This document shows positions 36,289 through 45,298 of a stretch of DNA of 64,000 bases, one piece after another; the stretch's first letter is position 1; the number at the start of each line of letters is the position of its first letter. Below the pieces are notes generated by a model. It worked only from the letters and a program-made list of their open reading frames with translations, had not been told where the DNA came from and searched no databases. Source of the DNA: Bacteroidia bacterium (lineage in GTDB: Bacteria; Bacteroidota; Bacteroidia; Flavobacteriales; Flavobacteriaceae). Made by a program: the position numbers and the translations under genes. The stretch lies in the NCBI GenBank assembly GCA_030428705.1, contig JAUIDI010000001.1, positions 806,001-870,000 on the forward strand. Reading direction: 5' to 3'.

Positions 36289-36640
36289 GTTCTATGCGAA
36301 CGATCAGTTCGGCCGGACTTATGGGTTTTGAAATAAAGTCATTGGCCCCCATTTCAAATGCCGTTAATACATTCTCTTCGTTACCCGCAGATGAAATAAC
36401 GATAATGGGAAGGTTTGAATTCATTTCATTTCTAATAAAATCAATAAGCTCAATACCCGAAAAATAGGGCATCATAATATCCGTAACGATTATATCAGGT
36501 TGTGTTTTTTTTAGATATTCCTTTACCTCCTTACCATCTTCACACAAATCGACGGTATAACCTCCTTTGGTCAATTTGTGCTTCAATAGCGCGGCCAATA
36601 ATTCGTCGTCTTCTGCAAGAAGTACCTTTTTCCCTCCCAT
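36254..36640 (-). CDS. Stand-alone REC response regulator
   Basis: The 128-residue protein is one receiver domain only: acidic pair at residues 11-12 (LAEDDELL), phospho-acceptor Asp54 (VTDIMMP) and Lys105 (FISKPIS). No DNA-binding domain is present, so the output must be by protein contact. The gene is 3 bp after the REC-HPt gene and overlaps the HEAT-repeat gene by 35 bp. This placement suggests phosphorylation-dependent control of the HEAT scaffold or synthase. Confidence 0.9.
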   Translation of the reverse strand: MGGKKVLLAEDDELLAALLKHKLTKGGYTVDLCEDGKEVKEYLKKTQPDIIVTDIMMPYFSGIELIDFIRNEMNSNLPIIVISSAGNEENVLTAFEMGANDFISKPISPAELIVRIERELIKNKFASS

Positions 36641-36643
36641 TCC

Positions 36644-37675
36644 TTATTGTTTTCTCTTTAATAGGTCTAGTTGCCCATCGATTTCTTTGTCCGCGATTTG
36701 ATAATCTTTCAAATATTGATTATACAATGCCTTCAACTCTTTAATATCCACTTTAGATTCACAGCCATCATAGATACGAATTACCAGTGCCCGTAACTTT
36801 TTGGCGCCTACCATGGCGAGTCCGTTTTTGATTTTGTGTGCGGCGAACTTCAGCTTTTCAATATCTTCACTTAAAATCGCCGTTTTTGCCACCTCTATAA
36901 ACTCTGAGGAGTTTTGTTTGAATAGTCCCACCAAATCTTTTAATAATCCGATATCACCTTCGCATTCTTTCAACAAGGGGGTCAAATCAACTTTTTGAAT
37001 GGTATCGGAAAGTGTTTTCCTTGAGGTTTCAAAGGATGATCTGTCTTGATTTCTATCCGTTCTTTCGGCAATCTTGAAACTAAGCTCTTCGACACTATAG
37101 GGTTTTAAAACAAAATCGTTGATGCCGACATGATCGCATTTTTCTTTATCCAGTAACGAAATATCTGCAGAAAGGGCTATAATCGGAATGTTCGATATTC
37201 TTTCGTCCTTACTTTGGCGAATGAGTTCGGATACTTCAAACCCGCTCATCAAAGGCATTCTCAAATCCATTAAGACAATATCTATAAACTTGTCTTCCAA
37301 TATTTGAAGTCCGATTGCAGCATTATCGGTTACAAAAACCTTACATCCCAATTGTTCCAATTGTAGTTCGATAAGCCTTTGACTCAGCGAATTGTCTTCG
37401 AATACCAAAATTCGTAATCCCTGAATCACACTTGTTTTGTATTTATTTTCCGGCTTCAGGATTTTGTTGGACGATTCTTGGGGTTCAATGGTATTTTCAA
37501 GTTTATTGGCGGTCGGCTCTTTTTGGCCGTACACCATGGTCTCCAAGTCTTTTTTGAAGTTGTCGAAAGACTTCTTCAAAAAGGCAGCTTCTTGGCCACT
37601 CAATTCTTCATATGAAAAATCGTGCAGCAGGGCTTCCAATACGGACAATTTGGAAAGTAGGTCCTTTGTATTCAA
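36644..37675 (-). CDS. REC-HPt fusion protein
   Basis: The product has 343 residues. A helical N-terminal region (1-85, LSVLEALLHDFSYEEL) precedes a receiver domain (about 89-205, LVFEDNSLSQ, phospho-Asp in VLMDLRMP, Lys in FVLKPYS). A C-terminal HPt domain follows (about 225-335) with the phosphoryl histidine in AAHKIKNGLAMVG. The kinase itself is missing from the window. The gene leads the polysaccharide operon and could relay phosphate between an unlinked hybrid kinase and the single-REC protein encoded next. Confidence 0.87.
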   Translation of the reverse strand: MNTKDLLSKLSVLEALLHDFSYEELSGQEAAFLKKSFDNFKKDLETMVYGQKEPTANKLENTIEPQESSNKILKPENKYKTSVIQGLRILVFEDNSLSQRLIELQLEQLGCKVFVTDNAAIGLQILEDKFIDIVLMDLRMPLMSGFEVSELIRQSKDERISNIPIIALSADISLLDKEKCDHVGINDFVLKPYSVEELSFKIAERTDRNQDRSSFETSRKTLSDTIQKVDLTPLLKECEGDIGLLKDLVGLFKQNSSEFIEVAKTAILSEDIEKLKFAAHKIKNGLAMVGAKKLRALVIRIYDGCESKVDIKELKALYNQYLKDYQIADKEIDGQLDLLKRKQ

Positions 37676-37863
37676 TTCAGATTATGATTTGGGTTAAAAA
37701 AAATCTTACAATTTTGAACGTGTTGAGGCTTACTTTTTAAACAAGCCAATCTGTCAAAAACCCTTAAAACTCCCTATTTCATCCATTATTTGCAATTAAA
37801 TGTTACCTAAGCCCCCCTATGTGTTGTCAAATTGCTTTATTTGTAGGTTTAAATTCTTACAAG

Positions 37864-39153
37864 ATGAGATATTCCGTCATTATAATTAGTCTATTGACAA
37901 TCCTTTCATGTGCTGAAAAGGAGCAAAAACCAGTGACCGACCTGATGGACACCGCAAAAACGATTCACGAAAAAGTCATAACCATTGACACCCATGACGA
38001 CATCAATGTGAAGAATTTTTCCGATAGCATCAACTACACGCAACGTCTGGAAACCCAGGTCAACCTTCCCAAGATGGAAGAAGGCGGTTTAGACGTGGCT
38101 TGGCTCATTGTTTATACAGGACAGGATTCCTTGAATGGCGAAGGCTATGCCAAGGCCAAAGAAAATGCAATGGCCAAGTTTGAGGCAATCCATAGGCTTT
38201 GCGATACAATTGCACCTACCCAAATAGAATTGGCGTTAACTTCGGCGGATGTTCGTAGGATCAATGGAGCTGGCAAAAAGGTAGCCATGATAGGAGTCGA
38301 GAATGCTTACCCAATGGGCGAAGACCTATCAAATTTCGCGAAATATCATAGTCTTGGGGCGAGATACGTATCACTTGCACATAACGGACATAGCCAATTC
38401 AGCGACTCAAATACCGGGGAGAAAGATAGCGTATGGTTACATAAAGGTTTAAGTGATTTAGGAAAAGAGGCGGTAATAGAGATGAATAGGTTAGGAATAA
38501 TGATCGATGTATCCCACCCGTCCAAAGAAGCCATGTTGCAAATGATCGAACTTTCCAAAGCCCCCATTATTGCTTCACATTCATCGGCAAGGGCACTTTG
38601 CGACCATAGTAGAAACCTTGATGATGAACAATTGCTTTTAATGAAAGAAAACGGGGGTGTCGTACAGACGGTTGCCTTTGGGGCGTATCTGAACACCGAT
38701 AAAAACGACAAACGTACGGCCTACATGAAAGAAATCAATGAAATGGTCGCCGATTCATTGGGTATCGAATGGTTCGAGTTCAAGGATTTTCCCAATCTAA
38801 CGGATGAACAAAAGGACAATTTTATCGAAAACTATCCAAAAGTTACCGCGATCGCCCGTGAAGTGGCAGCAACCAAAAAAGATGCCCCACCCGCCGTAGG
38901 TGTCACCGATCTTGTGGACCATATCGACTATATGGTCGATTTAATCGGTATCGATCATGTAGGCATCAGCTCCGATTTTGATGGCGGGGGTGGAATCGAG
39001 GGTTGGTCCGACGCCTCTGAAACCTTTAATGTTACCTTGGAACTGGTCAAAAGGGGCTACTCAGAGGAAGATATCGCCAAACTATGGGGCAGTAACCTCT
39101 TACGGGTTCTTGATGAAGTTCAGGCCATAGCCTCTGAATTGTCAAAAAATTAA
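37864..39153 (+). CDS. M19-family membrane dipeptidase, lipoprotein
   Basis: This 429-residue zinc dipeptidase has a lipobox at TILSC (Cys16). Metal ligands are in TIDTHDD, MIGVENAYPMG (Glu), VSHPSKEAM and IIASHSSARALCDHSRN, with the late Asp in ISSDFDGGGG. It cleaves dipeptides, including D-amino-acid-containing ones in some members, in the periplasm. The ATG at 37864 starts the lipoprotein signal; the earlier frame start adds 15 unlikely residues. Its stop shares a TTAA with the convergent thioesterase gene. Confidence 0.9.
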   Translation: MRYSVIIISLLTILSCAEKEQKPVTDLMDTAKTIHEKVITIDTHDDINVKNFSDSINYTQRLETQVNLPKMEEGGLDVAWLIVYTGQDSLNGEGYAKAKENAMAKFEAIHRLCDTIAPTQIELALTSADVRRINGAGKKVAMIGVENAYPMGEDLSNFAKYHSLGARYVSLAHNGHSQFSDSNTGEKDSVWLHKGLSDLGKEAVIEMNRLGIMIDVSHPSKEAMLQMIELSKAPIIASHSSARALCDHSRNLDDEQLLLMKENGGVVQTVAFGAYLNTDKNDKRTAYMKEINEMVADSLGIEWFEFKDFPNLTDEQKDNFIENYPKVTAIAREVAATKKDAPPAVGVTDLVDHIDYMVDLIGIDHVGISSDFDGGGGIEGWSDASETFNVTLELVKRGYSEEDIAKLWGSNLLRVLDEVQAIASELSKN

Positions 39154-39545
39154 GATTTCGCCGCCAGTCGGTCCTTGACGTATTCAACCTTGGTCTTGCC
39201 GTGTGGCAAGGGTTTCCCGTTTTCGTCCAAATTGACCATGATGATATTATCGACAGTGATAATGGTCTCATGGCTCATCTTGTTACGCACTTCGCAATTG
39301 AGCGTCAATGATGATTTTCCGAATTTGATGACCTCGATTCCTATTTCAATGATATCGCCCTGTTTGGCGTTGCTCATAAAGTTGATCTCTGACATGTATT
39401 TGGTCACTACCCTCTTGTTCTCGAGCTGTACGATGCTGTAAAGTGCCGCTTCTTCATCGACCCAGGCCAGTAATCTACCCCCGAACAAGGTGCCATTGGC
39501 GTTCAAATCTTCGGGCTTCACCCATTTTCTGGTATGAAAACGCAT
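39150..39545 (-). CDS. Acyl-CoA thioesterase, hotdog fold (YciA-like)
   Basis: This 131-residue single hotdog protein has the helix segment NANGTLFGGRLLAWVDEEAA, which contains the active-site Asp/Glu region, and beta strands ending IIMVNLDENGK. It should hydrolyse acyl-CoA in the cytoplasm; chain-length preference is unknown. The ATG at 39545 is preferred because relatives start just before FHTRK. A second ATG lies two codons upstream. Confidence 0.88.
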   Translation of the reverse strand: MRFHTRKWVKPEDLNANGTLFGGRLLAWVDEEAALYSIVQLENKRVVTKYMSEINFMSNAKQGDIIEIGIEVIKFGKSSLTLNCEVRNKMSHETIITVDNIIMVNLDENGKPLPHGKTKVEYVKDRLAAKS

Positions 39546-39584
39546 ATTCAAATATTTTAATGCAAAATTAATGAAGAAAAAGCA

Positions 39585-40481
39585 CTAAAACAGTGTTGGG
39601 CTTGGGTCAATTAAAGTTTTGGGAATCTGTAAATTACACCCTAATTTTTTATTCAATTTCGGAATAAAATAAGCCGATAACAATGGAGATGCCAATTCCA
39701 TGTTCTGATGGACGAAAAAGTGAATATTCTTCAATCCTTTTTCTTTCCAATCCGATAGTTTTTCCACCCACTCATCCAATCTACTATAATCACTATCATG
39801 GTTGGCACCGACATAACGTATAAAGGCCTCATCGTTGGTCAATCGCATATGCATCAAATCCCTTCTTCCCGCCGTATCTACCAACACATTGGCGATACCG
39901 TTTTCTTCCAATAAGTGATAAAGTTCTTGTGCTACTTTTTCATCATTGAACCAATCCGTATGACGAAATTCCATGGCCAAACGGAACTCCTTGGGCCAAT
40001 TCTCAACGAACTTCACGACCCTGTCCCAATCCTTCGGACTGAAATTATTGTGCATCTGCAAAAAAATAGTGCCCAATTTATCCTGTAGATTCGAGGTTAC
40101 ATTCAAATATTCATCCAAAATTGGGTAGGCCTGCTCGTTAAGCCTTCTCAAATGACTTACGTTTTGGACGATTTTAGGGAAAAATTTAAAATTATCGGGG
40201 GTCTTGCCATACCATTTTATGTAGGTCTCCGCTGGGAATATGCGATAAAAAGTGGCATTCAGTTCGATACAGTTGAACTGTGTCGAATAATAGGCCAATT
40301 CATCTTTAGTGCCCCTGGGGTAAAAGTTTTTCAGGTCGGTCTTGTTCCATTTTGCACATCCGACATAAACCTTCAACGGCTCCCCATTTTTTGATTTTGA
40401 CAACATGACCGGGGTATCCGGATGGTCTTCTGGTATTGTGAAGTCTATCGCTTCAGGATTATCTACTTTACCAAATTTCAT
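39585..40481 (-). CDS. DUF72-family protein
   Basis: The 298-residue TIM-barrel-like protein matches DUF72 (YecE family): KVYVGCAKWNK at the N-terminus, YSTQFNCIELNATFYR, and AMEFRHTDWF in the middle. The family is widespread but its reaction is not established. It overlaps the upstream aldehyde dehydrogenase gene by 4 bp, so the two are translated together. No common pathway is known. Confidence 0.9.
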   Translation of the reverse strand: MKFGKVDNPEAIDFTIPEDHPDTPVMLSKSKNGEPLKVYVGCAKWNKTDLKNFYPRGTKDELAYYSTQFNCIELNATFYRIFPAETYIKWYGKTPDNFKFFPKIVQNVSHLRRLNEQAYPILDEYLNVTSNLQDKLGTIFLQMHNNFSPKDWDRVVKFVENWPKEFRLAMEFRHTDWFNDEKVAQELYHLLEENGIANVLVDTAGRRDLMHMRLTNDEAFIRYVGANHDSDYSRLDEWVEKLSDWKEKGLKNIHFFVHQNMELASPLLSAYFIPKLNKKLGCNLQIPKTLIDPSPTLF

Positions 40482-41833
40482 TTGCTGATATAAACCGTTT
40501 TCTTATTCATAAACTCTTTTATCCCGTGGGCAGACAATTCCCTACCGTAACCTGATATTTTCACTCCGCCAAAAGGAAGCCTGGGGTCGCTCTTGACCAA
40601 TTCATTGACGAAAACGGCTCCCTCATCAAATTCGGGAATCAACCGCTCGACCCTATTCATATCGGAAGTGAAAATCGAGACACCCAATCCGAAATCCGAG
40701 GCATTGCTCAAATCTACTGCACTTCGCTCATCATCAAAAATAGTTATTCCGATAACCGGACCAAAGGTTTCTTCGGTGAAAATCGGCATTTCCTCTGTTA
40801 CATCCGTCAATACCGTAGGCTCAAAAAAAGCCCCGTCCCGATGGCCTCCGATTAGTAGCTTCGCGCCCATTTCAACCGATTTATCAACGAGCCCACCAAG
40901 GTCATTCGACAAGTCTTCCCGCGCAAGAACCCCGATATAGGTATTTTTATTCATCGGGTCTCCAACTTTTAGTTTTTGAACTTCCGAAATGAATTTCTCC
41001 GTAAAATCATTGGCGATATCTCGTTGTAAAAAAAGTCTTTTACCGGCAATACAACTTTGGCCGGTGTTCTGAAAACGTGCCTGTATACATGTTTTTACGG
41101 TTTCGTCCAAATCGGCATCGCCGAATACGATTAAGGCGTTACTGCCCCCTAATTCAAGAACGGACTTTTTAATTTTCCCTCCTGCAATCGATGCTACCGA
41201 GGCACCTGCAGGCGTGCTGCCTGTCAAGGTCACCGCTTTGACCAAATTATTTTCTATGACCGATTTTACCTTTTCACTGCCTATTATCAGATTTTGAAAA
41301 CTACCCTTAGGAAAACCGGCTTCCAAAAAGACCGATTCGATCAATTCTCCACATTTCATGACGTTCGACGCATGTTTTAACAGTCCAACGTTCCCTGCCA
41401 TCAAATTGGGTACGGCAAATCGAAATACCTGCCAAAAGGGATAGTTCCAGGGCATTATGGCCAAAACGACTCCCAGAGGTTCATGGCGTACGTAACTTAG
41501 GCAGGCATCCGTTTCGATAATTTCGTCCTTTAATTGGTTTTCTGCATTTTCGGCATAGTATTCACACACCCAGGCACATTTTTCGATTTCGGCAACAGCT
41601 TGTGAGATGGGCTTGCCCATCTCTTGCGTAATTATTTCGGCATACCCTTGTTTTTTCTCTTTTAGAAGTTTTGCCACATTCTGCATTAGTTCCGCACGAT
41701 GTTCGAACGTGGTTTTTTTCCAAGAACGATACGTATCGTCGGCCTGCGAAATTTTTTCATCGAGTTGTTCCGAGGTAAGCGATGTGAATTCGAACAACTT
41801 TTCTCCAGTATACGGATTTATCGAAATTTTCAT
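40478..41833 (-). CDS. Succinate-semialdehyde-type aldehyde dehydrogenase
   Basis: The 451-residue NAD(P)-dependent aldehyde dehydrogenase has the catalytic Cys in NTGQSCIAGKR, the general-base Glu in VLELGGSNALIV, and the nucleotide-site TLTGSTPAGASVA. It is about 30 residues shorter than full ALDHs, as in the GabD1/YneI type that oxidises succinate semialdehyde. It forms a two-gene operon with the DUF72 gene. Other short aldehydes are possible substrates. Confidence 0.87.
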   Translation of the reverse strand: MKISINPYTGEKLFEFTSLTSEQLDEKISQADDTYRSWKKTTFEHRAELMQNVAKLLKEKKQGYAEIITQEMGKPISQAVAEIEKCAWVCEYYAENAENQLKDEIIETDACLSYVRHEPLGVVLAIMPWNYPFWQVFRFAVPNLMAGNVGLLKHASNVMKCGELIESVFLEAGFPKGSFQNLIIGSEKVKSVIENNLVKAVTLTGSTPAGASVASIAGGKIKKSVLELGGSNALIVFGDADLDETVKTCIQARFQNTGQSCIAGKRLFLQRDIANDFTEKFISEVQKLKVGDPMNKNTYIGVLAREDLSNDLGGLVDKSVEMGAKLLIGGHRDGAFFEPTVLTDVTEEMPIFTEETFGPVIGITIFDDERSAVDLSNASDFGLGVSIFTSDMNRVERLIPEFDEGAVFVNELVKSDPRLPFGGVKISGYGRELSAHGIKEFMNKKTVYISK

Positions 41834-41989
41834 ACTACGGATAGGTTTCCATCTAAAATTACAAAGAATAGCGAGTCAAAGCCTATTCTACTTATCGGAA
41901 TATTGGTTGTTCATAAACTGGTTAAAAACTCGGCCAATGTCGCATTAATTTGTTTCGGGTATGGCAATACCTTTGTAAAAACGCGCACA

Positions 41990-42397
41990 ATGAGCGAACG
42001 ATCCCAAAGTCTACTTCAGATTCGTCCTCAAATTTTACAGGCATCGATCAGCAAAGTATCAAGTTCCGATGAACATTTTCAAAACCAGACATTACGGCCG
42101 ATTCTGGAATTTCAGAATACCTTGCTGCTTACAGTCTTTAAAAATTATATCCGTAAACACAAGAACCGGTTCTACGAGCTGTCGTTGGAAAAGCGTATGA
42201 CCTATGTCGAAACGGCCGTTCAAAAGGACATAAAATTCCGTAATTCATTAAAAGGAATGATAATAGGCCAATTTACGCTGGAGGAATACGAACGTTACGT
42301 TTTAAGTTCATCCGCGCTCAACAAACGCATGATGGGGATGGTCATCGCGAGACTCAAAGACCAAATACAGTTCTTTGAAGAAGCTTCTTTAGTCTAA
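41990..42397 (+). CDS. Conserved uncharacterised flavobacterial protein
   Basis: This 135-residue soluble helical protein contains ILEFQNTLLLTVFKNYI, QKDIKFRNSLKGMIIGQF and SSALNKRMMGMVIARL. I recognise this as a family common in Flavobacteriaceae, sometimes labelled glyoxalase without evidence; no metal-binding motif supports that name. I chose the ATG at 41990, since the 97 preceding codons run antisense to the dehydrogenase start. A TACCTTTG box at 41968-41975 fits the TAnnTTTG promoter consensus. The 3' end overlaps the DUF2461 gene by 9 bp. Confidence 0.75.
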   Translation: MSERSQSLLQIRPQILQASISKVSSSDEHFQNQTLRPILEFQNTLLLTVFKNYIRKHKNRFYELSLEKRMTYVETAVQKDIKFRNSLKGMIIGQFTLEEYERYVLSSSALNKRMMGMVIARLKDQIQFFEEASLV

Positions 42398-43069
42398 AAG
42401 GGATACCCCGTTCAAATCGGTGGTCAAAATATCGCTCATCAAATCAAAGTAGGGACGGACCGCCACAAAAGAATCAACTACGGTTCGGCCGAATTCATTC
42501 GAGAGCACTTCTTTGTCGTCGAACTTGCGAACGAAGATATACTGCTTTTTTTTGATTAAATCAATATCAGGATGTTCACGGTCAAAACCTTTAGGGGCGG
42601 TCTTCACTTCATCACCTACCAAATCGCCCCATACCTTTTTGAACGATTTTTCATTGATTACCTTCCTAAAGGTAGCTGCATCGAGTTCCAATTCTTTTCT
42701 AATCCGTAAAAGGTCTTCTTTGTTCGGTTCCCAAAAACCGGCAGCAATAAAACTTTCGCCCGGTTTTAGATGCACATAATAGCCTCCGCGTAATTTTGCG
42801 CCCGCCCTTGCGAATGAAGCTGACAAATGCGCTTTATAAGGTGTCTTGTCGTTAGAAAAACGTACATCCCTGTAAATACGGAACATCTTCATTTTTTCGA
42901 TATCATCCGTCTCTTTCAAACCTTCCATAATATCCGAGAAAAACTGCTTGGCATTAGCCTCACGGATTTTGAATTCCTTTTTGTTTTTTTCGAACCAATC
43001 TCGATTGTTGTTCTTGGCCAATTTTTTCAAAAATTGAAATGTTTTGTCCGTAATTACAGTATTTAACAT
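42389..43069 (-). CDS. DUF2461/TIGR02453-family protein
   Basis: This 226-residue protein has the family's opening TFQFLKKLAKNNNRDWFEKN, the central FRIYRDVRFSNDKTPYKAHL and the GGYYVHLKPGESFIAAGFW block. The fold and conservation are clear, but the molecular function is not established. The gene stands alone and is divergent from cysE, with about 88 bp between starts. Confidence 0.9.
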   Translation of the reverse strand: MLNTVITDKTFQFLKKLAKNNNRDWFEKNKKEFKIREANAKQFFSDIMEGLKETDDIEKMKMFRIYRDVRFSNDKTPYKAHLSASFARAGAKLRGGYYVHLKPGESFIAAGFWEPNKEDLLRIRKELELDAATFRKVINEKSFKKVWGDLVGDEVKTAPKGFDREHPDIDLIKKKQYIFVRKFDDKEVLSNEFGRTVVDSFVAVRPYFDLMSDILTTDLNGVSLLD

Positions 43070-43157
43070 ACGACAAAGATCTTGTTAGTTTAAGCTAAAG
43101 TTAACTATTTACACAGAACCCAAGCCATAATATTGACTAATTTTAGCTTTTAAAAAA

Positions 43158-43955
43158 ATGTATATGGACCGTTCATCAGTTGTTGAAAAAATACAAGAAC
43201 ATAAGAAGCAACCTAATTTACGATACGCATTGAAAGTAAAGGTCGAGGCATTCACCGACCGCCTTTTCAATATGCTATTCGATATCGATACCCCTGTTGA
43301 ACAAAATTTGGATACCCTAGAGCGCGAATTCGATACCTTGATCGATTTGGCTTGTTGGCAGGTCGAACGCCCGTGCAAAAAGGTGTGGGAAAACTATGTG
43401 GTCAAATTGCCGGCTGTTTTGGAAAGCCTTAACCTAGATGCGGAGGCCATAGTCGACTGTGATCCGGCATCCTTGTCCATTGAGGAAGTCTATATGGCCT
43501 ATCCGGGGTTTTACGCCATCGCAATATATCGTTTGGCACATGAACTTTACGAAATAGGATTTCCATTGGTGCCGCGATTAATGACGGAATATGCCCATAG
43601 ACAGACAGGTGTCGATATCAATCCGGGGGCACATATTGGAAAATCCTTTTTTATCGACCACGCTACGGGGGTTGTCATCGGCGAAACGGCCATCATCAAG
43701 GATAATGTCAAGATCTATCAAGGGGTTACTTTGGGAGCGTTGTACGTACAGAAGAGTTTGCAGAAAACAAAACGGCACCCGACCATCGAAAATAACGTAA
43801 CTATCTATGCCAACGCTACAATATTGGGAGGCAACACGGTAATCGGCGAGAACAGTGTTATTGGTGGAAATGCCTGGTTGACCGCTTCGGTACCCCCCAA
43901 TTCAACGGTTTTCCATACTCCTGAAATAAAAATAAAAACCATGCCCAATGCCTAA
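43158..43955 (+). CDS. cysE: Serine O-acetyltransferase
   Basis: The product has 265 residues. An N-terminal helical region (1-120) is followed by a left-handed beta-helix of hexapeptide repeats (about 140-250) with the active-site block GVDINPGAHIGKSFFIDHATG and VIGETAIIKDNVKIYQGVTLGA. It acetylates L-serine with acetyl-CoA, the first step of cysteine synthesis. The 8-bp overlap with cysM downstream fits formation of the cysteine synthase complex. Starts at 43158 and 43164 are both possible. Confidence 0.93.
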   Translation: MYMDRSSVVEKIQEHKKQPNLRYALKVKVEAFTDRLFNMLFDIDTPVEQNLDTLEREFDTLIDLACWQVERPCKKVWENYVVKLPAVLESLNLDAEAIVDCDPASLSIEEVYMAYPGFYAIAIYRLAHELYEIGFPLVPRLMTEYAHRQTGVDINPGAHIGKSFFIDHATGVVIGETAIIKDNVKIYQGVTLGALYVQKSLQKTKRHPTIENNVTIYANATILGGNTVIGENSVIGGNAWLTASVPPNSTVFHTPEIKIKTMPNA

Positions 43956-44832
43956 ATCGATATTGGATCTTATCGGAAATACACCCCTTATCGAATCAAG
44001 GGTGCTTAACAAAAATGAAAATGTCAAACTGTTTTTCAAGCTTGAGGGGCATAACCCAGGAGGGAGTGTCAAAGATCGGGCTGCCTTGAATATGCTTCGC
44101 AGTGGCCTGGAAAGAGGTGATTTTGATAGAAATTCGCAATTGATCGAAGCGACCAGTGGCAATACGGGCATAGCATTGGCAATGATCGCTGGAATTTATG
44201 GTCTACAAATCGAATTAGTGATGCCCAAAAATGCCACGAAAGAAAGGGTTCAGACCATGCGTGCCTTCGGGGCAAAAGTTACTTTGACGCCATCGGATGT
44301 CGGAATCGAGGGGGCCCGCGACTATGCAGAAGCGAAAGTAAAGAACGAGGGTTTTAAAATGATCAACCAATTTGCGAACGACGACAACTGGCAGGCACAT
44401 TATAAAACCACGGGGCCGGAAATCTGGAGGGATACCGATGGGGAAATTACCCATTTTGTATCCGCAATGGGCACAACGGGCACCATTATGGGAACTTCTA
44501 CTTATTTGAAAGAACGAAACAGTGCCATTCAAATCGTTGGGGTACAACCCACCGACGGGTCAAGTATTCCTGGAATACGTAAATGGCCCAAGGAATACCT
44601 ACCAAAAATTTTCGATGCCGATAAGGTCGACTCGACTTTGGAAGTGAGTCAAACCGAAGCGGCCGATATGGCCAAAAGATTGGCGAAGGAAGAAGGCGTT
44701 TTTTCGGGAATGAGCAGTGGAGGTGCCGTTACCGCGGCACTTAGACTATCAAGTTCTATTGAAAAGGGCACAATTGTCTGTATTATCTGCGATCGCGGGG
44801 ATAGGTATTTATCTTCGGATCTTTTTGATTGA
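43948..44832 (+). CDS. cysM: Cysteine synthase, CysM type
   Basis: The 294-residue PLP enzyme has the Schiff-base Lys in NPGGSVKDRAAL, the substrate loop ATSGNTGIALAM and the phosphate loop SAMGTTGTIMG. It replaces the acetyl group of O-acetylserine with sulfide or thiosulfate. The loop sequence and short length favour CysM over CysK. It forms an overlapping operon with cysE and is followed by a strong bidirectional terminator. Confidence 0.92.
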   Translation: MPKSILDLIGNTPLIESRVLNKNENVKLFFKLEGHNPGGSVKDRAALNMLRSGLERGDFDRNSQLIEATSGNTGIALAMIAGIYGLQIELVMPKNATKERVQTMRAFGAKVTLTPSDVGIEGARDYAEAKVKNEGFKMINQFANDDNWQAHYKTTGPEIWRDTDGEITHFVSAMGTTGTIMGTSTYLKERNSAIQIVGVQPTDGSSIPGIRKWPKEYLPKIFDADKVDSTLEVSQTEAADMAKRLAKEEGVFSGMSSGGAVTAALRLSSSIEKGTIVCIICDRGDRYLSSDLFD

Positions 44833-44837
44833 CAAAA

Positions 44838-44864
44838 AAATGGAGGATTTTTCATCCTCCATTT
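44838..44864. terminator. Bidirectional terminator between cysM and the acidic lipoprotein gene
   Basis: The hairpin AAATGGAGGAT/ATCCTCCATTT has an 11-bp perfect stem and a TTTTC loop, with A- and T-rich flanks on both sides. It serves two convergent transcripts. Confidence 0.85.
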
Positions 44865-44884
44865 ATCAAACCTCACAAATCATA

Positions 44885-45070
44885 CTATTGGGAATCGTCT
44901 GTGGCATCATCGATTTCATCTTCGACCTCCTCTACCCCTTCTTCCAATTCCTCGCCGACTTCTTCAATCGAATCTTCTACTTTTTCTTCCGTTGTCTTTG
45001 TTTCCCTACATCCTATTGCAATGGTTGACAATGCAAACAAGGATACTATAGCTACTATTATTTTTTTCAT
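44885..45070 (-). CDS. Small acidic lipoprotein (61 aa)
   Basis: This 61-residue lipoprotein (signal MKKIIVAIVSLFALSTIAIGC) is followed by a highly acidic tail of heptad-like repeats (EEKVEDSIEEVGEELEEGVE). The tail is likely a surface-exposed coiled helix. It follows the DUF1328 gene by 31 bp on the same strand, a pairing consistent with envelope-stress genes. Function unknown. Confidence 0.78.
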   Translation of the reverse strand: MKKIIVAIVSLFALSTIAIGCRETKTTEEKVEDSIEEVGEELEEGVEEVEDEIDDATDDSQ

Positions 45071-45101
45071 CTTTAAGTGTTTTTAATGGTTAACAATAAA
45101 T

Positions 45102-45263
45102 TTATTTTCTTATCAAGCCTCTTAATAGCGACAATACGAAGAGAACAATGAAAATGAAGAACAATATTTTGGCTATCCCTGCGGATGCTCCTGCAATTCC
45201 TCCAAATCCGAGTATACCGGCTATTATGGCTATGACTATAAATGTGATCGTCCAACGTAACAT
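45102..45263 (-). CDS. DUF1328/YtjA-family small membrane protein (53 aa)
   Basis: A 53-codon frame on the minus strand starts at the ATG at 45263. It reads [20 protein letters not shown], then [18 protein letters not shown], and ends LLRGLIRK. This is the conserved two-helix DUF1328 family with its Gly-rich turn. The protein should span the inner membrane as a hairpin. Role is unknown; relatives are often stress-induced. A longer antisense-like frame in another phase covers the region but is not the gene. Confidence 0.88.
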   Translation of the reverse strand: MLRWTITFIVIAIIAGILGFGGIAGASAGIAKILFFIFIVLFVLSLLRGLIRK

Positions 45264-45298
45264 AATGCATGTGTTTTAGGGTTAATAAAAAGTGTAAA

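Noticed and set aside
45073-45270. 65-codon minus-strand frame starting MHYVTLDD
   Set aside because: It is a shadow of the DUF1328 gene, whose own frame at 45102-45263 matches the family.
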